Shown: piece by piece, positions 34,503 through 45,724 of the stretch
Position numbering within the stretch: the first letter of the stretch is position 1
Layout of the letters: every line of letters starts with the position of its first letter
Origin: Kitasatospora sp. NBC_01266
GTDB taxonomy: Bacteria; Actinomycetota; Actinomycetes; Streptomycetales; Streptomycetaceae
Reading direction: 5' to 3'
Assembly (NCBI RefSeq): GCF_036242395.1
Contig: NZ_CP108458.1
Location: 2,418,001 to 2,482,000, forward strand
DNA: 64,000 bases
Made by a program: the position numbers and the translations under genes
Notes under the pieces: generated by a model
Told to the model about the DNA's origin: nothing
Seen by the model: the letters and a program-made list of their open reading frames with translations, nothing else
Databases searched by the model: none

Positions 34503-35452
34503 TTCGCCAGTCCTTGGTGGCGGCCGCCGAGCCGGAGGTAGACGTCCTCCAGGCTCGGGGTGGCCAGGGTGAAGTCGTCCAGTGCCGCGAAGGCCGGTCC
34601 GGTGGTGACGGCGGCGACCAGCTCCCTGGCCTCCTCCGGGGTCGTGCGCAGGGTCCAGCGCCGTCCGGTGCGCTCCGCGCGCTCGGCCAGCCGGGCGACG
34701 GCGGGCACCTCCAGCGGCGGCTCGCCGCGCCAGACCAGGTCGAGCCGGACGTCGCCGTCGACCAGCGCCTTCAGGCCGCCGGGCGTGTCGCAGGCGATCA
34801 CCCGGCCCTCGTCCAGCACGGCGACCCGGTCGAGCACCGTCTCGGCCTCGATCACGTTGTGGGTGACCAGCAGCACGGTGGTGCCGCGCTCGGCCCGGCG
34901 GCGGTCCACGGCCGACCAGACGGCGCGCCGGGCCACCGGGTCCATGCCGGTGGTCGGCTCGTCCAGCACCAGCAGCGGGCGTTCGCCGACCAGGGTGGCG
35001 GCGAAGCAGGCCAGCCGGCGCTGGCCGCCGGAGAGCTTGGCCAGCGGGCGGGCGGCCAGTTGCTCCAGCCCCAGCTCGGCGAGCACCTCGGCGCTCTGGG
35101 CGCGGGCGGCGGCCCGGCTCAGGCCACGCAGCCGACCGGTCGTCTCGGCGGCCAGCGCCACCGTCAGTTCGTCGAGCGCGGTGGACTCCTGGCCCAGGTA
35201 GCCGAGCAGCCGGGCGGCCCGGTCCGGGTGGCGGACCACGTCGTGGCCGAGGATCTCGACGCTGCCCGCGTCCGGGCGCAGCAGACCGGTGAGCTGGCGG
35301 ACCAGCGTGGACTTGCCGGCGCCGTTGGGGCCGAGCAGCCCGAAGATCTCGCCCTGGCGGATCTCCAGGTCGACCCCGTCGTTGGCCCGGATCTCGCCGT
35401 GGCTCTTGGTGAGGCCCCGGACGGAGCAGCAGGGCAGGGGGGCTTCACTCAC
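34499..35452 (-). CDS. ABC transporter ATP-binding protein
   Basis: A 317-aa ATPase of the drug-exporter (DrrA-like) subclass. It has Walker A LLGPNGAGKSTL, Q-loop YLGQESTALDELTV, signature LSGGQRRLACFAA, Walker B LLVLDEPTTGMDP and the H-loop LVTHNVIEAE, plus a C-terminal extension of about 100 residues usual in this group. The start is a GTG at 35452 (MSEAPLPC); no strong ribosome site was seen. Translationally coupled to its permease. Confidence 0.92.
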   Translation of the reverse strand: MSEAPLPCCSVRGLTKSHGEIRANDGVDLEIRQGEIFGLLGPNGAGKSTLVRQLTGLLRPDAGSVEILGHDVVRHPDRAARLLGYLGQESTALDELTVALAAETTGRLRGLSRAAARAQSAEVLAELGLEQLAARPLAKLSGGQRRLACFAATLVGERPLLVLDEPTTGMDPVARRAVWSAVDRRRAERGTTVLLVTHNVIEAETVLDRVAVLDEGRVIACDTPGGLKALVDGDVRLDLVWRGEPPLEVPAVARLAERAERTGRRWTLRTTPEEARELVAAVTTGPAFAALDDFTLATPSLEDVYLRLGGRHQGLAK

Positions 35453-35523
35453 GAGCGAAGACTCTACGCGTCGACCATGAGGAATCCTGACCAGGGGGCG
35501 AGCCAGGGGCGAGCAGCCGCTGG

Positions 35524-36729
35524 TCAGTCGTCCACCACGACCAGCTCGCCGCCCGGCACCCGGGCCGCCAGCTCCTTCCAGAAGCCGGCCCGGATCGCGT
35601 AGCGGTCGTGCTCGTCGATCTGGTCGTCCTTGTGGGCGAGCAGGCCGAACCGGGCCGCGTAGCGCAGCAGCTCGCCGTCGACCCGGTGCGGGATGCGCGG
35701 ATAGTCGGACCACATCATGGTCAGCCGCTCGCGGTCGCCCAGACGCTCGGTCCAGCGGCGGGCGAAGACCTGGCCGACCTCGTGCGGGTCGCCGCCGATC
35801 GCGGTGATGTCCTCCTCGCGGTCGGCCCAGCGCTGTTCGGCGGTGGTGAGCTGGGCCAGCGTGGGCAGCGCGTCGCCGGCCGTGGGGGCCTCGGCGGGGC
35901 GGTCCACCCAGCCCCGGTCGGAGGACCAGCGCAGCACCGGGCCGTTGCCGGCGGCGGCGCCCGGCTGGTGCTGGTGCTGCGGCTGGGCGGCGGTGCGGCC
36001 GGCCAGGTCCTTGGGGGTGGGGACGACCTTCAGCGCGGTGGGCGGCAGGGCGGCGGGCTCGGCCGGCTGGTCCGGCGCCTCGGCGGCGGCCGGCGGCGCG
36101 GCGGAGGGCGCGGCCGGCGGCGCGGCGAGGATCTTGGCGATCTCCGGACGCGGCCCGGCCGGCGGGAAGGCGAGGGCCGGGTCGCGCAGCCGCACCGATC
36201 GGGTGATCCACTCCCGGTCCAGCACCCGGCGCTCGTCGGCCTCGCCGACCAGGTCCTCGGACTGGTTGAAGTCGCCGTCAGCGGCCTGCAGCGCCCACAG
36301 GTGGACGGCCACGCCGTGCTCCTTGGCGGACATCATGCCGGGCAGCAGATCGCCGTCGCCGGTGACCAGCACCACGTCCGCGCAGGCCCGGTTGCGGGCC
36401 AGTTCGGAGAGCTCGGCGTGCATCGCGGCGTCCACGCCCTTCTGCACCCAGCGGCCCTCGGCCCGGGTGAGCGCGCCGAGCCGCACGGTGACCCGGGGCA
36501 GCACCCGCAGCCTGCGGTGCTCGGGCATCGGACGGCGCTCGGGGGCCGCGTCGAACCAGTAGATCCGCAGCAGCGGCAGGCCGGTCTCCTCCTCGGCCCG
36601 CTCGCGCAGCGAGGCGATCAGCGCGGTGTGGTCCACCGTCACCCGGGACCGGGCGGGCTCGCCGGCGAGCAGGCTGGCAGCGGCGCCCAGCAGGTATCCC
36701 GCGTCCACCAGGACGACGCAGCGGTCCAT
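35524..36729 (-). CDS. NYN domain protein (PIN-like nuclease)
   Basis: A 401-aa protein. The N-terminal 170 residues form a NYN (PIN-like) domain with the acidic metal-binding residues in place: VLVDAGYLLG, KGVDAAMHAELSE and VLVTGDGDLLPGM. A Pro/Ala-rich linker follows (about 215-285), then a C-terminal domain with DREEDITAIGGDPHEVGQVFARRW and HRVDGELLRYAARFG. Such proteins are conserved in Streptomyces; NYN domains cleave RNA in other bacteria, but the target here is unknown. The start has the ribosome site AGGAAGAGG. Confidence 0.87.
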   Translation of the reverse strand: MDRCVVLVDAGYLLGAAASLLAGEPARSRVTVDHTALIASLRERAEEETGLPLLRIYWFDAAPERRPMPEHRRLRVLPRVTVRLGALTRAEGRWVQKGVDAAMHAELSELARNRACADVVLVTGDGDLLPGMMSAKEHGVAVHLWALQAADGDFNQSEDLVGEADERRVLDREWITRSVRLRDPALAFPPAGPRPEIAKILAAPPAAPSAAPPAAAEAPDQPAEPAALPPTALKVVPTPKDLAGRTAAQPQHQHQPGAAAGNGPVLRWSSDRGWVDRPAEAPTAGDALPTLAQLTTAEQRWADREEDITAIGGDPHEVGQVFARRWTERLGDRERLTMMWSDYPRIPHRVDGELLRYAARFGLLAHKDDQIDEHDRYAIRAGFWKELAARVPGGELVVVDD

Positions 36730-36875
36730 GAGGTACCCCTCTTCCTGTGCTCTGCCGCTGAGCACGGGCAGTCCGTGCAGTCTGCCCGAGCGAGCCTCAC
36801 CTGGGCACCCTGCCGGACCGTTGCGGTCTCCTTTACCCCCCGAAGGCGTGGTGAATCACCCGGCTGCGTCGCCCG

Positions 36876-37205
36876 TCACCCGGCTGCGCGGGCCTGGTCG
36901 TAGGCCACCTGGGCGGCGCGGATGGTGCCGCGGCGCCGCTCGGCCCAGGCGGTCAGGTTCGTCAGGTACTCGTTCAACTCCGCCCCCACCGCGGTCAGCG
37001 AGTACTCCACCTTGGGCGGGGCGGTCGGATAGACGGTGCGCAGCAGCAGCCCGTCGCGCTCCAGATTGCGCAGCGTCAGGGTGAGCATCCGGCGGCTGAT
37101 GCCCTCGATCCGGCGCTCCAGCTCGGTGAAGCGGATCGGGCCGCCGAGGCCGCCGAAGCCCCGGCCCTGGTCCACTGAGCCGCCGCAGAAAGACCGCGGA
37201 GACAC
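36876..37205 (-). pseudogene. HxlR-type regulator, 5'-truncated
   Basis: The 3' two thirds of a HxlR winged helix are clear: GGPIRFTELERRIEGISRRM, LTLRNLERDGLLLRTVYPTA, PKVEYSLTAVGAELNEYL and a C-terminal helix. The family's first 35-40 residues, with the CPxxxxxxxIGGKW helix, are missing. In their place is unrelated low-complexity sequence (MSPRSFCGGSVDQGRG) without a ribosome site. The break lies next to 15-bp direct repeats and a terminator, so the 5' end was probably lost by rearrangement. A short functional protein cannot be excluded. Confidence 0.65.
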
Positions 37206-37247
37206 CGCAGGGCCACCACGGGGACACCGGTAGAGACACCGCAGGGC
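37199..37247. repeat. 15-bp direct repeats beside the truncated hxlR
   Basis: GAGACACCGCAGGGC occurs at 37199-37213 and 37233-37247, with a partial copy (GGGACACCGG) between. The second copy runs into the stem of the asd terminator. Confidence 0.7.
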
Positions 37248-37275
37248 GCCTGACCAGCCGTCAGGCGCCCTGCGG
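37239..37275 (-). terminator. Terminator downstream of asd
   Basis: Perfect inverted repeat, 15-bp arms (37239-37253 and 37261-37275), 7-nt loop, beginning 14 nt beyond the asd stop codon. Confidence 0.8.
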
Positions 37276-37288
37276 TCCTTGACCGGCC

Positions 37289-39293
<2,005 letters not shown>

Positions 39294-39364
39294 GCCCCGA
39301 TCCTCACCGGGCGCCGCTGTGCGGGTCCAGTTCGCGTTTCCACCGCAAACCGTAAGCTGTGCCG

Positions 39365-40249
39365 ATGCTCGATGTCCGCCGCCTGCGGCTCCTGCGGGAG
39401 CTGGCCCACCGGGGCACCATCGCCGCCGTCGCCGAGGCGCTGGCGTTCAGCCCCTCCGCCGTCTCCCAGCAGCTCTCCGCGCTGGAACGCGAGGCGGGGG
39501 TCGCACTGCTGGAGCGCACCGGGCGGCGGGTGGCGCTCACCCCGGCCGCGCACAACCTGGTGCGGCACGCCGAGGCCGTGCTGGCCCACCTGGAGCAGGC
39601 CGCGGCCGAGCTGGCCGAGTCCCGGCGCGGCCCGGCCGGACCGCTGCGGATCGGCACCTTCCCGTCCGCCGCCCGGGTGGTGATCCCGCCGGCCCTGGTG
39701 CTGCTGGCCGAGCGCTGCCCCGAGCTGGAGCCGATGGTCGCCGAGGTGGACCCGGCGGGCGTGGCCGACCTGCTGCGCGCGGGCGAGCTGGACGTCGCCC
39801 TGGTGCACGACTACGACTTCGTCCCCGCCCCCGCCGAATCCGGCATCGACAGCGAGCCGCTGTTCGCCGAGGCGATGTACCTCGCCACCACCGCGCCCGG
39901 CCCCGGCACCCTCGCGGCCCACAGCGACGCCCCGTGGATCCTGGCCACCCACGGCACCCTCTGCCACGCGATGGCCGTGCGCGCCTGCCAGGCGGCCGGC
40001 TTCACCCCGCGGATCCGGCACCGGGTCGACGACTTCGCCACCGTGCTCGCCCTGGTCGCGGCGGGCCAGGGCGCCGCCCTGGTCCCCGAACTCGGCCTGC
40101 TGGACCCGCCGCCCACCGTCCGGCTGCACCGCCTGCCGATGTCCCGGCGCACCGCCGTCACCTTCCGCCACGGTGCGGGCGGCCACCCCGCGATCACCGC
40201 CTTCGGCTCGGCGGTCCGCGACGCGCTGCCGACCGCACTGCGGAGTTGA
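39365..40249 (+). CDS. LysR family transcriptional regulator
   Basis: A 294-aa regulator. Residues 1-60 form the winged helix (LRLLRELAHRGTIAAVAEAL, SPSAVSQQLSALEREAG, LLERTGRRVALT), the rest the two-lobed effector domain (LRIGTFPSAARVVIPPAL, ELDVALVHDYD, VAAGQGAALVPELGL). ATG 39365 was chosen over a GTG two codons earlier. It is divergent from the dapA-like gene with a 71-nt gap, the classical place for a LysR target. Confidence 0.92.
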   Translation: MLDVRRLRLLRELAHRGTIAAVAEALAFSPSAVSQQLSALEREAGVALLERTGRRVALTPAAHNLVRHAEAVLAHLEQAAAELAESRRGPAGPLRIGTFPSAARVVIPPALVLLAERCPELEPMVAEVDPAGVADLLRAGELDVALVHDYDFVPAPAESGIDSEPLFAEAMYLATTAPGPGTLAAHSDAPWILATHGTLCHAMAVRACQAAGFTPRIRHRVDDFATVLALVAAGQGAALVPELGLLDPPPTVRLHRLPMSRRTAVTFRHGAGGHPAITAFGSAVRDALPTALRS

Positions 40250-40401
40250 CGCGTGTTCAGGTCAAGGAGCGTTCAAAGGGCTGGTCTACGACCGGTCAAG
40301 CTGCCGTTCGCGTAACAGTTATGATCAAACTCTTTTCGCCGCCCGTCTCGCGCGTATAGAACAACTGAGGGTAAGTCCCCACGAGACAAGCGAGCGGCTT
40401 C

Positions 40402-41028
40402 ATGAGCAACGACCAGCCCCCGGGCTACGGCTACCCGTCCGACCCGCAGAACCCCTACGGCCAGCAGCCGCCGCAGAACCCCTACGGCCAGCAGCCTCCC
40501 GGCTTCGGCCAGCAGCCTCCCGGTTACGCTCAGCAGCCGCCTGGCTACGGCCAGCAGCCCCCCGGTTGGATGGCGCCCCCGAACCCCTACGGCCCGCCCG
40601 CCCCCGGCACCCGACAGCTCGCCTCCATACTCGACCGCTTCCTGGCCCGGCTGATCGACCTCGCCGTGCTGCTCATCCCGATCTTCCTGATCGAGGTCGT
40701 CGCCGCCGCCGCAGTGGGCCAGATCGTGGCGAGCATCCTCGGCGCGGCCCTGGTCTTCCTCTACGAGATCGCGATGCTGCTCACCCAGAACCAGCAGACG
40801 GTCGGCAAGAAGGCGATGAAGCTCCGCGTGGTCTCGCTGGCCACCGGCGGGCGCCCCACCGACAACGAGCTGTGGACCCGCGCGGCGGTCTACGGGCTGC
40901 CCCAGGCGGTCTACTGCCTGGGCTCGCTGTTCAGCCTGCTCGACTCGCTCTGGCTGCTCTGGGACAAGCCGAACCAGCAGTGCCTGCACGACAAGGCAGC
41001 CAAGACTGTAGTGGTCAAGGAAGCCTGA
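40402..41028 (+). CDS. RDD family membrane protein
   Basis: A 208-aa protein. The first 70 residues are a low-complexity Pro/Gly/Gln/Tyr tail built of repeats such as QQPPGYG and QNPYG. Then comes an RDD domain with three membrane helices: LASILDRFLARLIDLAVLL (R and D positions), TVGKKAMKLRVVS after the second helix, and NQQCLHDKAAKTVVV at the end. Function unknown; transport has been suggested for the family. A hairpin follows the stop codon. Confidence 0.88.
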   Translation: MSNDQPPGYGYPSDPQNPYGQQPPQNPYGQQPPGFGQQPPGYAQQPPGYGQQPPGWMAPPNPYGPPAPGTRQLASILDRFLARLIDLAVLLIPIFLIEVVAAAAVGQIVASILGAALVFLYEIAMLLTQNQQTVGKKAMKLRVVSLATGGRPTDNELWTRAAVYGLPQAVYCLGSLFSLLDSLWLLWDKPNQQCLHDKAAKTVVVKEA

Positions 41029-41045
41029 ATCAAGGCGAGTTGAAT

Positions 41046-41079
41046 GCGACGGCCGGGCCCGGTAGGGTCCGGCCGTCGC
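41046..41079 (+). terminator. Terminator after the RDD gene
   Basis: Perfect 11-bp stem (41046-41056 and 41069-41079) with a 12-nt loop, 18 nt after the RDD stop codon. The loop also contains a TAGGGT hexamer 17 nt from a TTGAAT, so a promoter reading for dnaE is possible. Confidence 0.65.
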
Positions 41080-41221
41080 CGTCTGCGGCAGCTGTGAGCG
41101 CGGTCACCCCGGGGTGGCCGAGCGCCCCCGGTGGCCCGAGTGGCGGCAGACGACCAGAGTGGCCGGCGCGCTAGGGTGGATAGCCTCCCAGCCGCTGACC
41201 TACTCCGAGGAGCCGTCCCCC

Positions 41222-44200
41222 GTGGCCGACAGCTTCGTGCACCTCCATGTCCACACCGAGTACTCGATGCTGGACGGAGCGGCCAAGAACGGCAAGCTGA
41301 TGGCCGAGGCGCAGCGGCAGGGCATGCCGGCCATCGCGATGAGTGACCACGGCAACATGTTCGGCGCCTACGAGTTCTTCCAGCAGGCGAAGAAGCTCGA
41401 CGGCGCGGTGAAGCCGATCATCGGCATCGAGGCGTACGTCGCCCCGGGCTCCCGCTTCGAGAAGAAGCCGGTCTTCTGGTCGCCCGGCGGCCAGCGCCCG
41501 ACCAACTCCGACGGCGAGGGCGGCAAGGACGTCTCCGGTGGCGGCCGGTACACCCACATGACCATGTGGGCGGAGAACGCCACCGGCCTGCGCAACCTCT
41601 TCAAGCTCTCCTCGCTCGCGTCGATGGAGGGCTACTACATGAAGCCCCGGATGGACCGCGAGCTGATCGCCGCGAACGCCACCGGGATCATCGCCACCAC
41701 CGGCTGCCCCTCCGGCGAGGTGCAGACCCGGCTGCGGCTCGGGCAGTACGACGAGGCCCTCAAGGCCGCCTCCGCCTACCAGGACATCTTCGGCAAGGAG
41801 AACTACTTCCTGGAGCTGATGGACCACGACCTGTCCATCGAGCGGGACGTCCGGGCCGACCTGCTGCGGCTGGCCAAGGAGCTGCACATCCCGCTGCTGG
41901 CCACCAACGACTCGCACTACGTCACCGCCGACCAGGCGGACGCGCACGACAGCCTGCTCTGCGTCGGCGTGGGCAAGAACAAGGACGACCCGAACCGCTT
42001 CAAGTTCAACGGCAGCGGCTACTACATCAAGACGCCGGAGGAGATGCGGGCGCTCTTCAGCGAGCTGCCCGAGGCCTGCAGCAACACGCTGGCGATCGGC
42101 GAGCGGATCCAGCCGTACGACGAGGTCTTCGACTACGTCGACCGGATGCCGCAGTTCGACGTGCCCGAGGGCGAGACCCAGGCCTCCTTCCTGCGCCAGA
42201 AGATCAAGGCCGGCCTGCAGCACCGCTACGGCGACAGCCCGAGCCAGGAGGTGCTGGACCGGATCGAGCTGGAGATGGGCGTCATCACCCCGATGGGGTT
42301 CGACGCCTACTTCCTCGTGGTCGCCGACATCTGCCAGTACGGCCGGGACAACGGCATCCCGGTCGGCCCCGGCCGTGGTTCGGCGGCAGGCTCGATGGTC
42401 GCCTACCTGACCGGCATCACCCAGCTGGACCCGCTGGAGCACGACCTCCTCTTCGAGCGCTTCCTGAACCCCGAGCGCATCAACCCCCCGGACGTCGACA
42501 TCGACTTCGACGACCGCCAGCGCGACCAGATGGTGCGCTACGTCACCGAGAAGTACGGCGAGGCGTACACCGCCCAGGTGAACACCTTCGGCACCATCAA
42601 GGCCAAGGCCGCCGTCAAGGACGCCAACCGGATCCTCGGCTACCCCTTCGCGATGGGCGACCGGATCACCAAGGCGATGCCGCCGGACGTGATGGGCAAG
42701 GGCGTCCCGCTCACCGATCTCTTCAACGAGAAGCACCCTCGCTACAACGAGGGCACCGAGATCCGCACGATGTACGCCAACGAGCCGGACGTCAAGAAGA
42801 TCATTGACACCGGTATCGGCATCGAGGGCCTGATCCGCGGCACCGGCGTGCACGCCGCGGCCGTCATCCTCTCCTCGACCCCGCTGCTCGAACTGATCCC
42901 GCTGCACAAGCGGGACAAGGACGGCGTGATCATCACCGGCTTCGACTACCCGTCGTGCGAAGCCATGGGCCTGATCAAGATGGACTTCCTGGGTCTGCGG
43001 AACCTGGGCATCATCGACCACTGCATCAAGATCGTGAAGGCCAACCGCGGTGTCGACGTCGACATCGAGAAGATCCCGATCGACGACCCGACCACCTACG
43101 AACTGCTCGCCCGCGGTGACACCCTGGGCGTCTTCCAGCTCGATGGCGGCCCCATGCGCGCGCTGCTGAAGCTGATGAAGCCCACCGAGTTCGCCGACAT
43201 CTCCGCCGTCTCGGCGCTGTACCGGCCCGGCCCGATGGGCATGAACTCGCACACCAACTACGCGCTGCGCAAGAACGCCCAGCAGGAGATCATCCCGATC
43301 CACCCGGAGCTGGAGGAGCCGCTCAAGGAGGTCCTCGGCCCCACCTACGGCCTGATCGTCTACCAGGAGCAGGTGCAGCGAGCCGCGCAGGTGCTGGCCG
43401 GCTACAGCCTCGGACAGGCAGACCTGCTCCGCCGCGCGATGGGCAAGAAGAAGAAGGAGGTCCTGGAGAAGGAGTTCGTCCCGTTCCACGCGGGCTGCAA
43501 GGAGCGCGGCTACTCGGACGAGGCCATCCAGGCGGTGTGGGACGTGCTGGTCCCGTTCGCCGGCTACGCGTTCAACAAATCGCACTCCGCCGCGTACGGG
43601 CTGGTCTCCTACCAGACCGCCTACCTCAAGGCGAACTACCCCGCCGAGTACATGGCCGCGCTGCTCACCTCGGTCGCCGACGACAAGGACAAGATGGCCG
43701 TCTACCTGGCCGAGTGCCGGTCGATGGGCATCAAGATCCTCTCCCCCGACGTCAACGAGTCGGTGGTCGACTTCACCGCCGTCGGCAGCGACGTCCGGTT
43801 CGGCCTCAAGGCGGTGCGCAACGTCGGCGTCCCGGTGATCGAGTCGCTGATCAAGACCCGCAAGGAGAAGGGCAAGTACTCCTCCTTCGCGGACTTCCTG
43901 GACAAGGTCGAGCTGGTCGCCTGCAACAAGCGCACCGTCGACTCGCTGATCAAGGCCGGCGCCTTCGACTCGCTGGACCACACCCGCCAGTCGCTCTGCG
44001 CGGTGCACGAGCAGGCCATCGACGCGGTGACCGGGGTGAAGAAGCAGCAGGCGATCGGGCAGGACGACCTGTTCGGCGCGCTGGACACCGGCTCCGACAC
44101 CCCCACCATCGGCCTGGACTTCGAGCTGACCGACCGCGAGTGGCCGCGCCGCCAACTGCTCAGCCTGGAGCGCGAGATGCTCGGCCTCTACGTCTCCAGC

Positions 44201-44776
44201 CACCCGCTGGACGGCGCCGAGCACATCCTGGCCCGCAACCGGGACGTCTCGATCGCCGAACTGATGGGCTCCGGCCGAACCGAGGGCGAGGTGCGGCTCT
44301 CCGGCCTGATCACCGGCGTGGACCGGCGGATCAACAAGGCGGGCAACGCCTGGGCGATCATCACGCTGGCCGACCGCGACGGCTCGGTCGAGGTGCTCTT
44401 CTTCCCGGCCACCTACAACCTGATGGCCGATCAGATGGTCGAGGACAACGTGATCTCGGTCCGCGGCCGGCTCAACGAGCGGGACGGCGCGCTGAGCATC
44501 TTCGGCCAGGAGATCACCAGCCTGGACATCTCCTCGGCCGAGCACGGCGGCAAGCCCCCGGTGCAGCTCACCGTGCCCTACCCCAAGGTGACCGCGACCA
44601 TGGTGCGCGAGCTCAAGCTCACGCTCCAGGCCCACCCCGGGGACGTGCCGGTGCGGCTGATGACGACCAGCCGGCAGAAGGACGTGCTCTACGAGCTGGG
44701 CTTCCTGGTCAACCCGGACACCGCGTTCGCCAGCGAGGTGAAGACCCTGCTCGGCCCCTCGGCCTGGAGCGCCTGA
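41222..44776 (+). CDS. dnaE: DNA polymerase III subunit alpha
   Basis: Replicative polymerase, 1184 aa. An N-terminal PHP domain (FVHLHVHTEYSMLDGA, AIAMSDHGN) is followed by the C-family palm with catalytic aspartates in PPDVDIDFDD (about residue 425). Also visible are GRGSAAGSMVAYLTGI, the fingers AFNKSHSAAYGLVSYQTAYLK, a helix-hairpin-helix region and an OB domain (VRLSGLITGVDRRINKAGNAWA, about 1025). It begins with GTG giving MADSFVHLH, the standard N-terminus. This is the DnaE1 type expected to be essential. It is probably transcribed alone, with a terminator following. Confidence 0.97.
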   Translation: MADSFVHLHVHTEYSMLDGAAKNGKLMAEAQRQGMPAIAMSDHGNMFGAYEFFQQAKKLDGAVKPIIGIEAYVAPGSRFEKKPVFWSPGGQRPTNSDGEGGKDVSGGGRYTHMTMWAENATGLRNLFKLSSLASMEGYYMKPRMDRELIAANATGIIATTGCPSGEVQTRLRLGQYDEALKAASAYQDIFGKENYFLELMDHDLSIERDVRADLLRLAKELHIPLLATNDSHYVTADQADAHDSLLCVGVGKNKDDPNRFKFNGSGYYIKTPEEMRALFSELPEACSNTLAIGERIQPYDEVFDYVDRMPQFDVPEGETQASFLRQKIKAGLQHRYGDSPSQEVLDRIELEMGVITPMGFDAYFLVVADICQYGRDNGIPVGPGRGSAAGSMVAYLTGITQLDPLEHDLLFERFLNPERINPPDVDIDFDDRQRDQMVRYVTEKYGEAYTAQVNTFGTIKAKAAVKDANRILGYPFAMGDRITKAMPPDVMGKGVPLTDLFNEKHPRYNEGTEIRTMYANEPDVKKIIDTGIGIEGLIRGTGVHAAAVILSSTPLLELIPLHKRDKDGVIITGFDYPSCEAMGLIKMDFLGLRNLGIIDHCIKIVKANRGVDVDIEKIPIDDPTTYELLARGDTLGVFQLDGGPMRALLKLMKPTEFADISAVSALYRPGPMGMNSHTNYALRKNAQQEIIPIHPELEEPLKEVLGPTYGLIVYQEQVQRAAQVLAGYSLGQADLLRRAMGKKKKEVLEKEFVPFHAGCKERGYSDEAIQAVWDVLVPFAGYAFNKSHSAAYGLVSYQTAYLKANYPAEYMAALLTSVADDKDKMAVYLAECRSMGIKILSPDVNESVVDFTAVGSDVRFGLKAVRNVGVPVIESLIKTRKEKGKYSSFADFLDKVELVACNKRTVDSLIKAGAFDSLDHTRQSLCAVHEQAIDAVTGVKKQQAIGQDDLFGALDTGSDTPTIGLDFELTDREWPRRQLLSLEREMLGLYVSSHPLDGAEHILARNRDVSIAELMGSGRTEGEVRLSGLITGVDRRINKAGNAWAIITLADRDGSVEVLFFPATYNLMADQMVEDNVISVRGRLNERDGALSIFGQEITSLDISSAEHGGKPPVQLTVPYPKVTATMVRELKLTLQAHPGDVPVRLMTTSRQKDVLYELGFLVNPDTAFASEVKTLLGPSAWSA

Positions 44777-44789
44777 CCCAGCGGTACCT

Positions 44790-44847
44790 GACGGGCAGCC
44801 AGGGCAGCCAGGGCAGTGGGCACCGTGCCCTGCCCCGGCTGCCCGTC
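44790..44847 (+). terminator. Terminator after dnaE
   Basis: Outer 11-bp inverted repeat GACGGGCAGCC/GGCTGCCCGTC (44790-44800, 44837-44847), enclosing a second imperfect hairpin of GGGCAG units, 13 nt after the stop codon. Confidence 0.75.
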
Positions 44848-44917
44848 GGCACGCTAGTCTCAGCGCGCGCGAAACTCCGCGGTACGGCTGCGGCGCGCAC
44901 ACCTTGAGGGGGACACG

Positions 44918-45691
44918 ATGAGCTACGCGCCACCCGTCGGAGGCCTTCCGATCCCGCAGCGGGCGCCGGTAGGACCGCGCGCCGCGGCGCTGCCCGGGCT
45001 GGCGGTGCTGCTGATCCTGGTGCTGGTACTGGACCTGGCGATCCTCGGCTTCGACCTCGAGCGGCTGGGCGCGAGCTACCTGCCGACTGCCATCGGGTTC
45101 AACTACGACCACTACGTCTCGGGCGTGCCGGTCGCCTACACCGGCGGCAACGCCGCCTTCGACCTCGGGCTGATCGCCATGATCATCGGTGCCTTCAGCC
45201 GCGGCGGCTGGATCCGCCCGGCCGGCACCGCCCTGCTGCTGGTCTCCGCCTACGGCAACGTGATGACCGTGATCCAGCAGCTGACCGGGACCGGCGAGGC
45301 CCGGCACCAGTTCGGCTCGCCCGCGGTGCCGAACCTGCTGCTCAACCTGGACGTGATCGCGCAGACCGTGCTCGGGCTGGTCTTCGCGGTGATCGTGGCC
45401 GCCACCGTCAAGGGCGCGAGCGCGGGCGCCCGGCCGGCCCCCGTCGGCTTCCAGCCGCAGTTCGCCCCGCAGTCGCAGCATCAGCCACAGCCGTATGCGG
45501 GCGGGGCCGCCGCACCCGGCGGCTTCGGCGCCCCGATCCCGCCGCAGCCCGCACCGGGCTACCCGGCGGCCGCGCCCGCGATGCAGCCCCCGGCGCAGGC
45601 GCAGCCGCCAGCGATGCCGCCCGTCCCGCCGGCCACGCCCCCGGCCTACGGCTACCCGCCGCGCCCGCAGGACGCCCCGCCCGCACCCTGA
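44918..45691 (+). CDS. Membrane protein with Pro/Gln-rich cytoplasmic tail
   Basis: A 257-aa protein with four predicted helices (about 24-46, 84-101, 105-122, 142-165) in the first 165 residues. A 90-residue tail follows, rich in Pro, Ala and Gln and ending in PRPQDAPPAP. The ribosome site (GAGGGGG) precedes the ATG. I do not recognise a family; it might be envelope-related by analogy with similar tails in actinobacterial membrane proteins. Confidence 0.75.
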   Translation: MSYAPPVGGLPIPQRAPVGPRAAALPGLAVLLILVLVLDLAILGFDLERLGASYLPTAIGFNYDHYVSGVPVAYTGGNAAFDLGLIAMIIGAFSRGGWIRPAGTALLLVSAYGNVMTVIQQLTGTGEARHQFGSPAVPNLLLNLDVIAQTVLGLVFAVIVAATVKGASAGARPAPVGFQPQFAPQSQHQPQPYAGGAAAPGGFGAPIPPQPAPGYPAAAPAMQPPAQAQPPAMPPVPPATPPAYGYPPRPQDAPPAP

Positions 45692-45724
45692 CGTACGGCC
45701 CCGACGAACGCCCCTGAGAGCCGC

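Noticed and set aside
40402-40580. Repeats of CAGCAGCC-type units as a possible CRISPR or tandem repeat array
   Set aside because: They encode the QQPPGYG repeats of the RDD protein tail; no spacer structure.
41040-41068. TTGAAT-17 nt-TAGGGT as the dnaE promoter
   Set aside because: The second hexamer sits in the loop of a perfect hairpin right after the RDD gene, so the terminator reading is preferred; the promoter remains only a possibility.
41171-45481. A 1436-codon open frame antisense to dnaE
   Set aside because: It exists only because stop codons are rare in very GC-rich DNA. The protein is low-complexity Val/Gly/Asp/His-rich and dnaE on the other strand is unmistakable.
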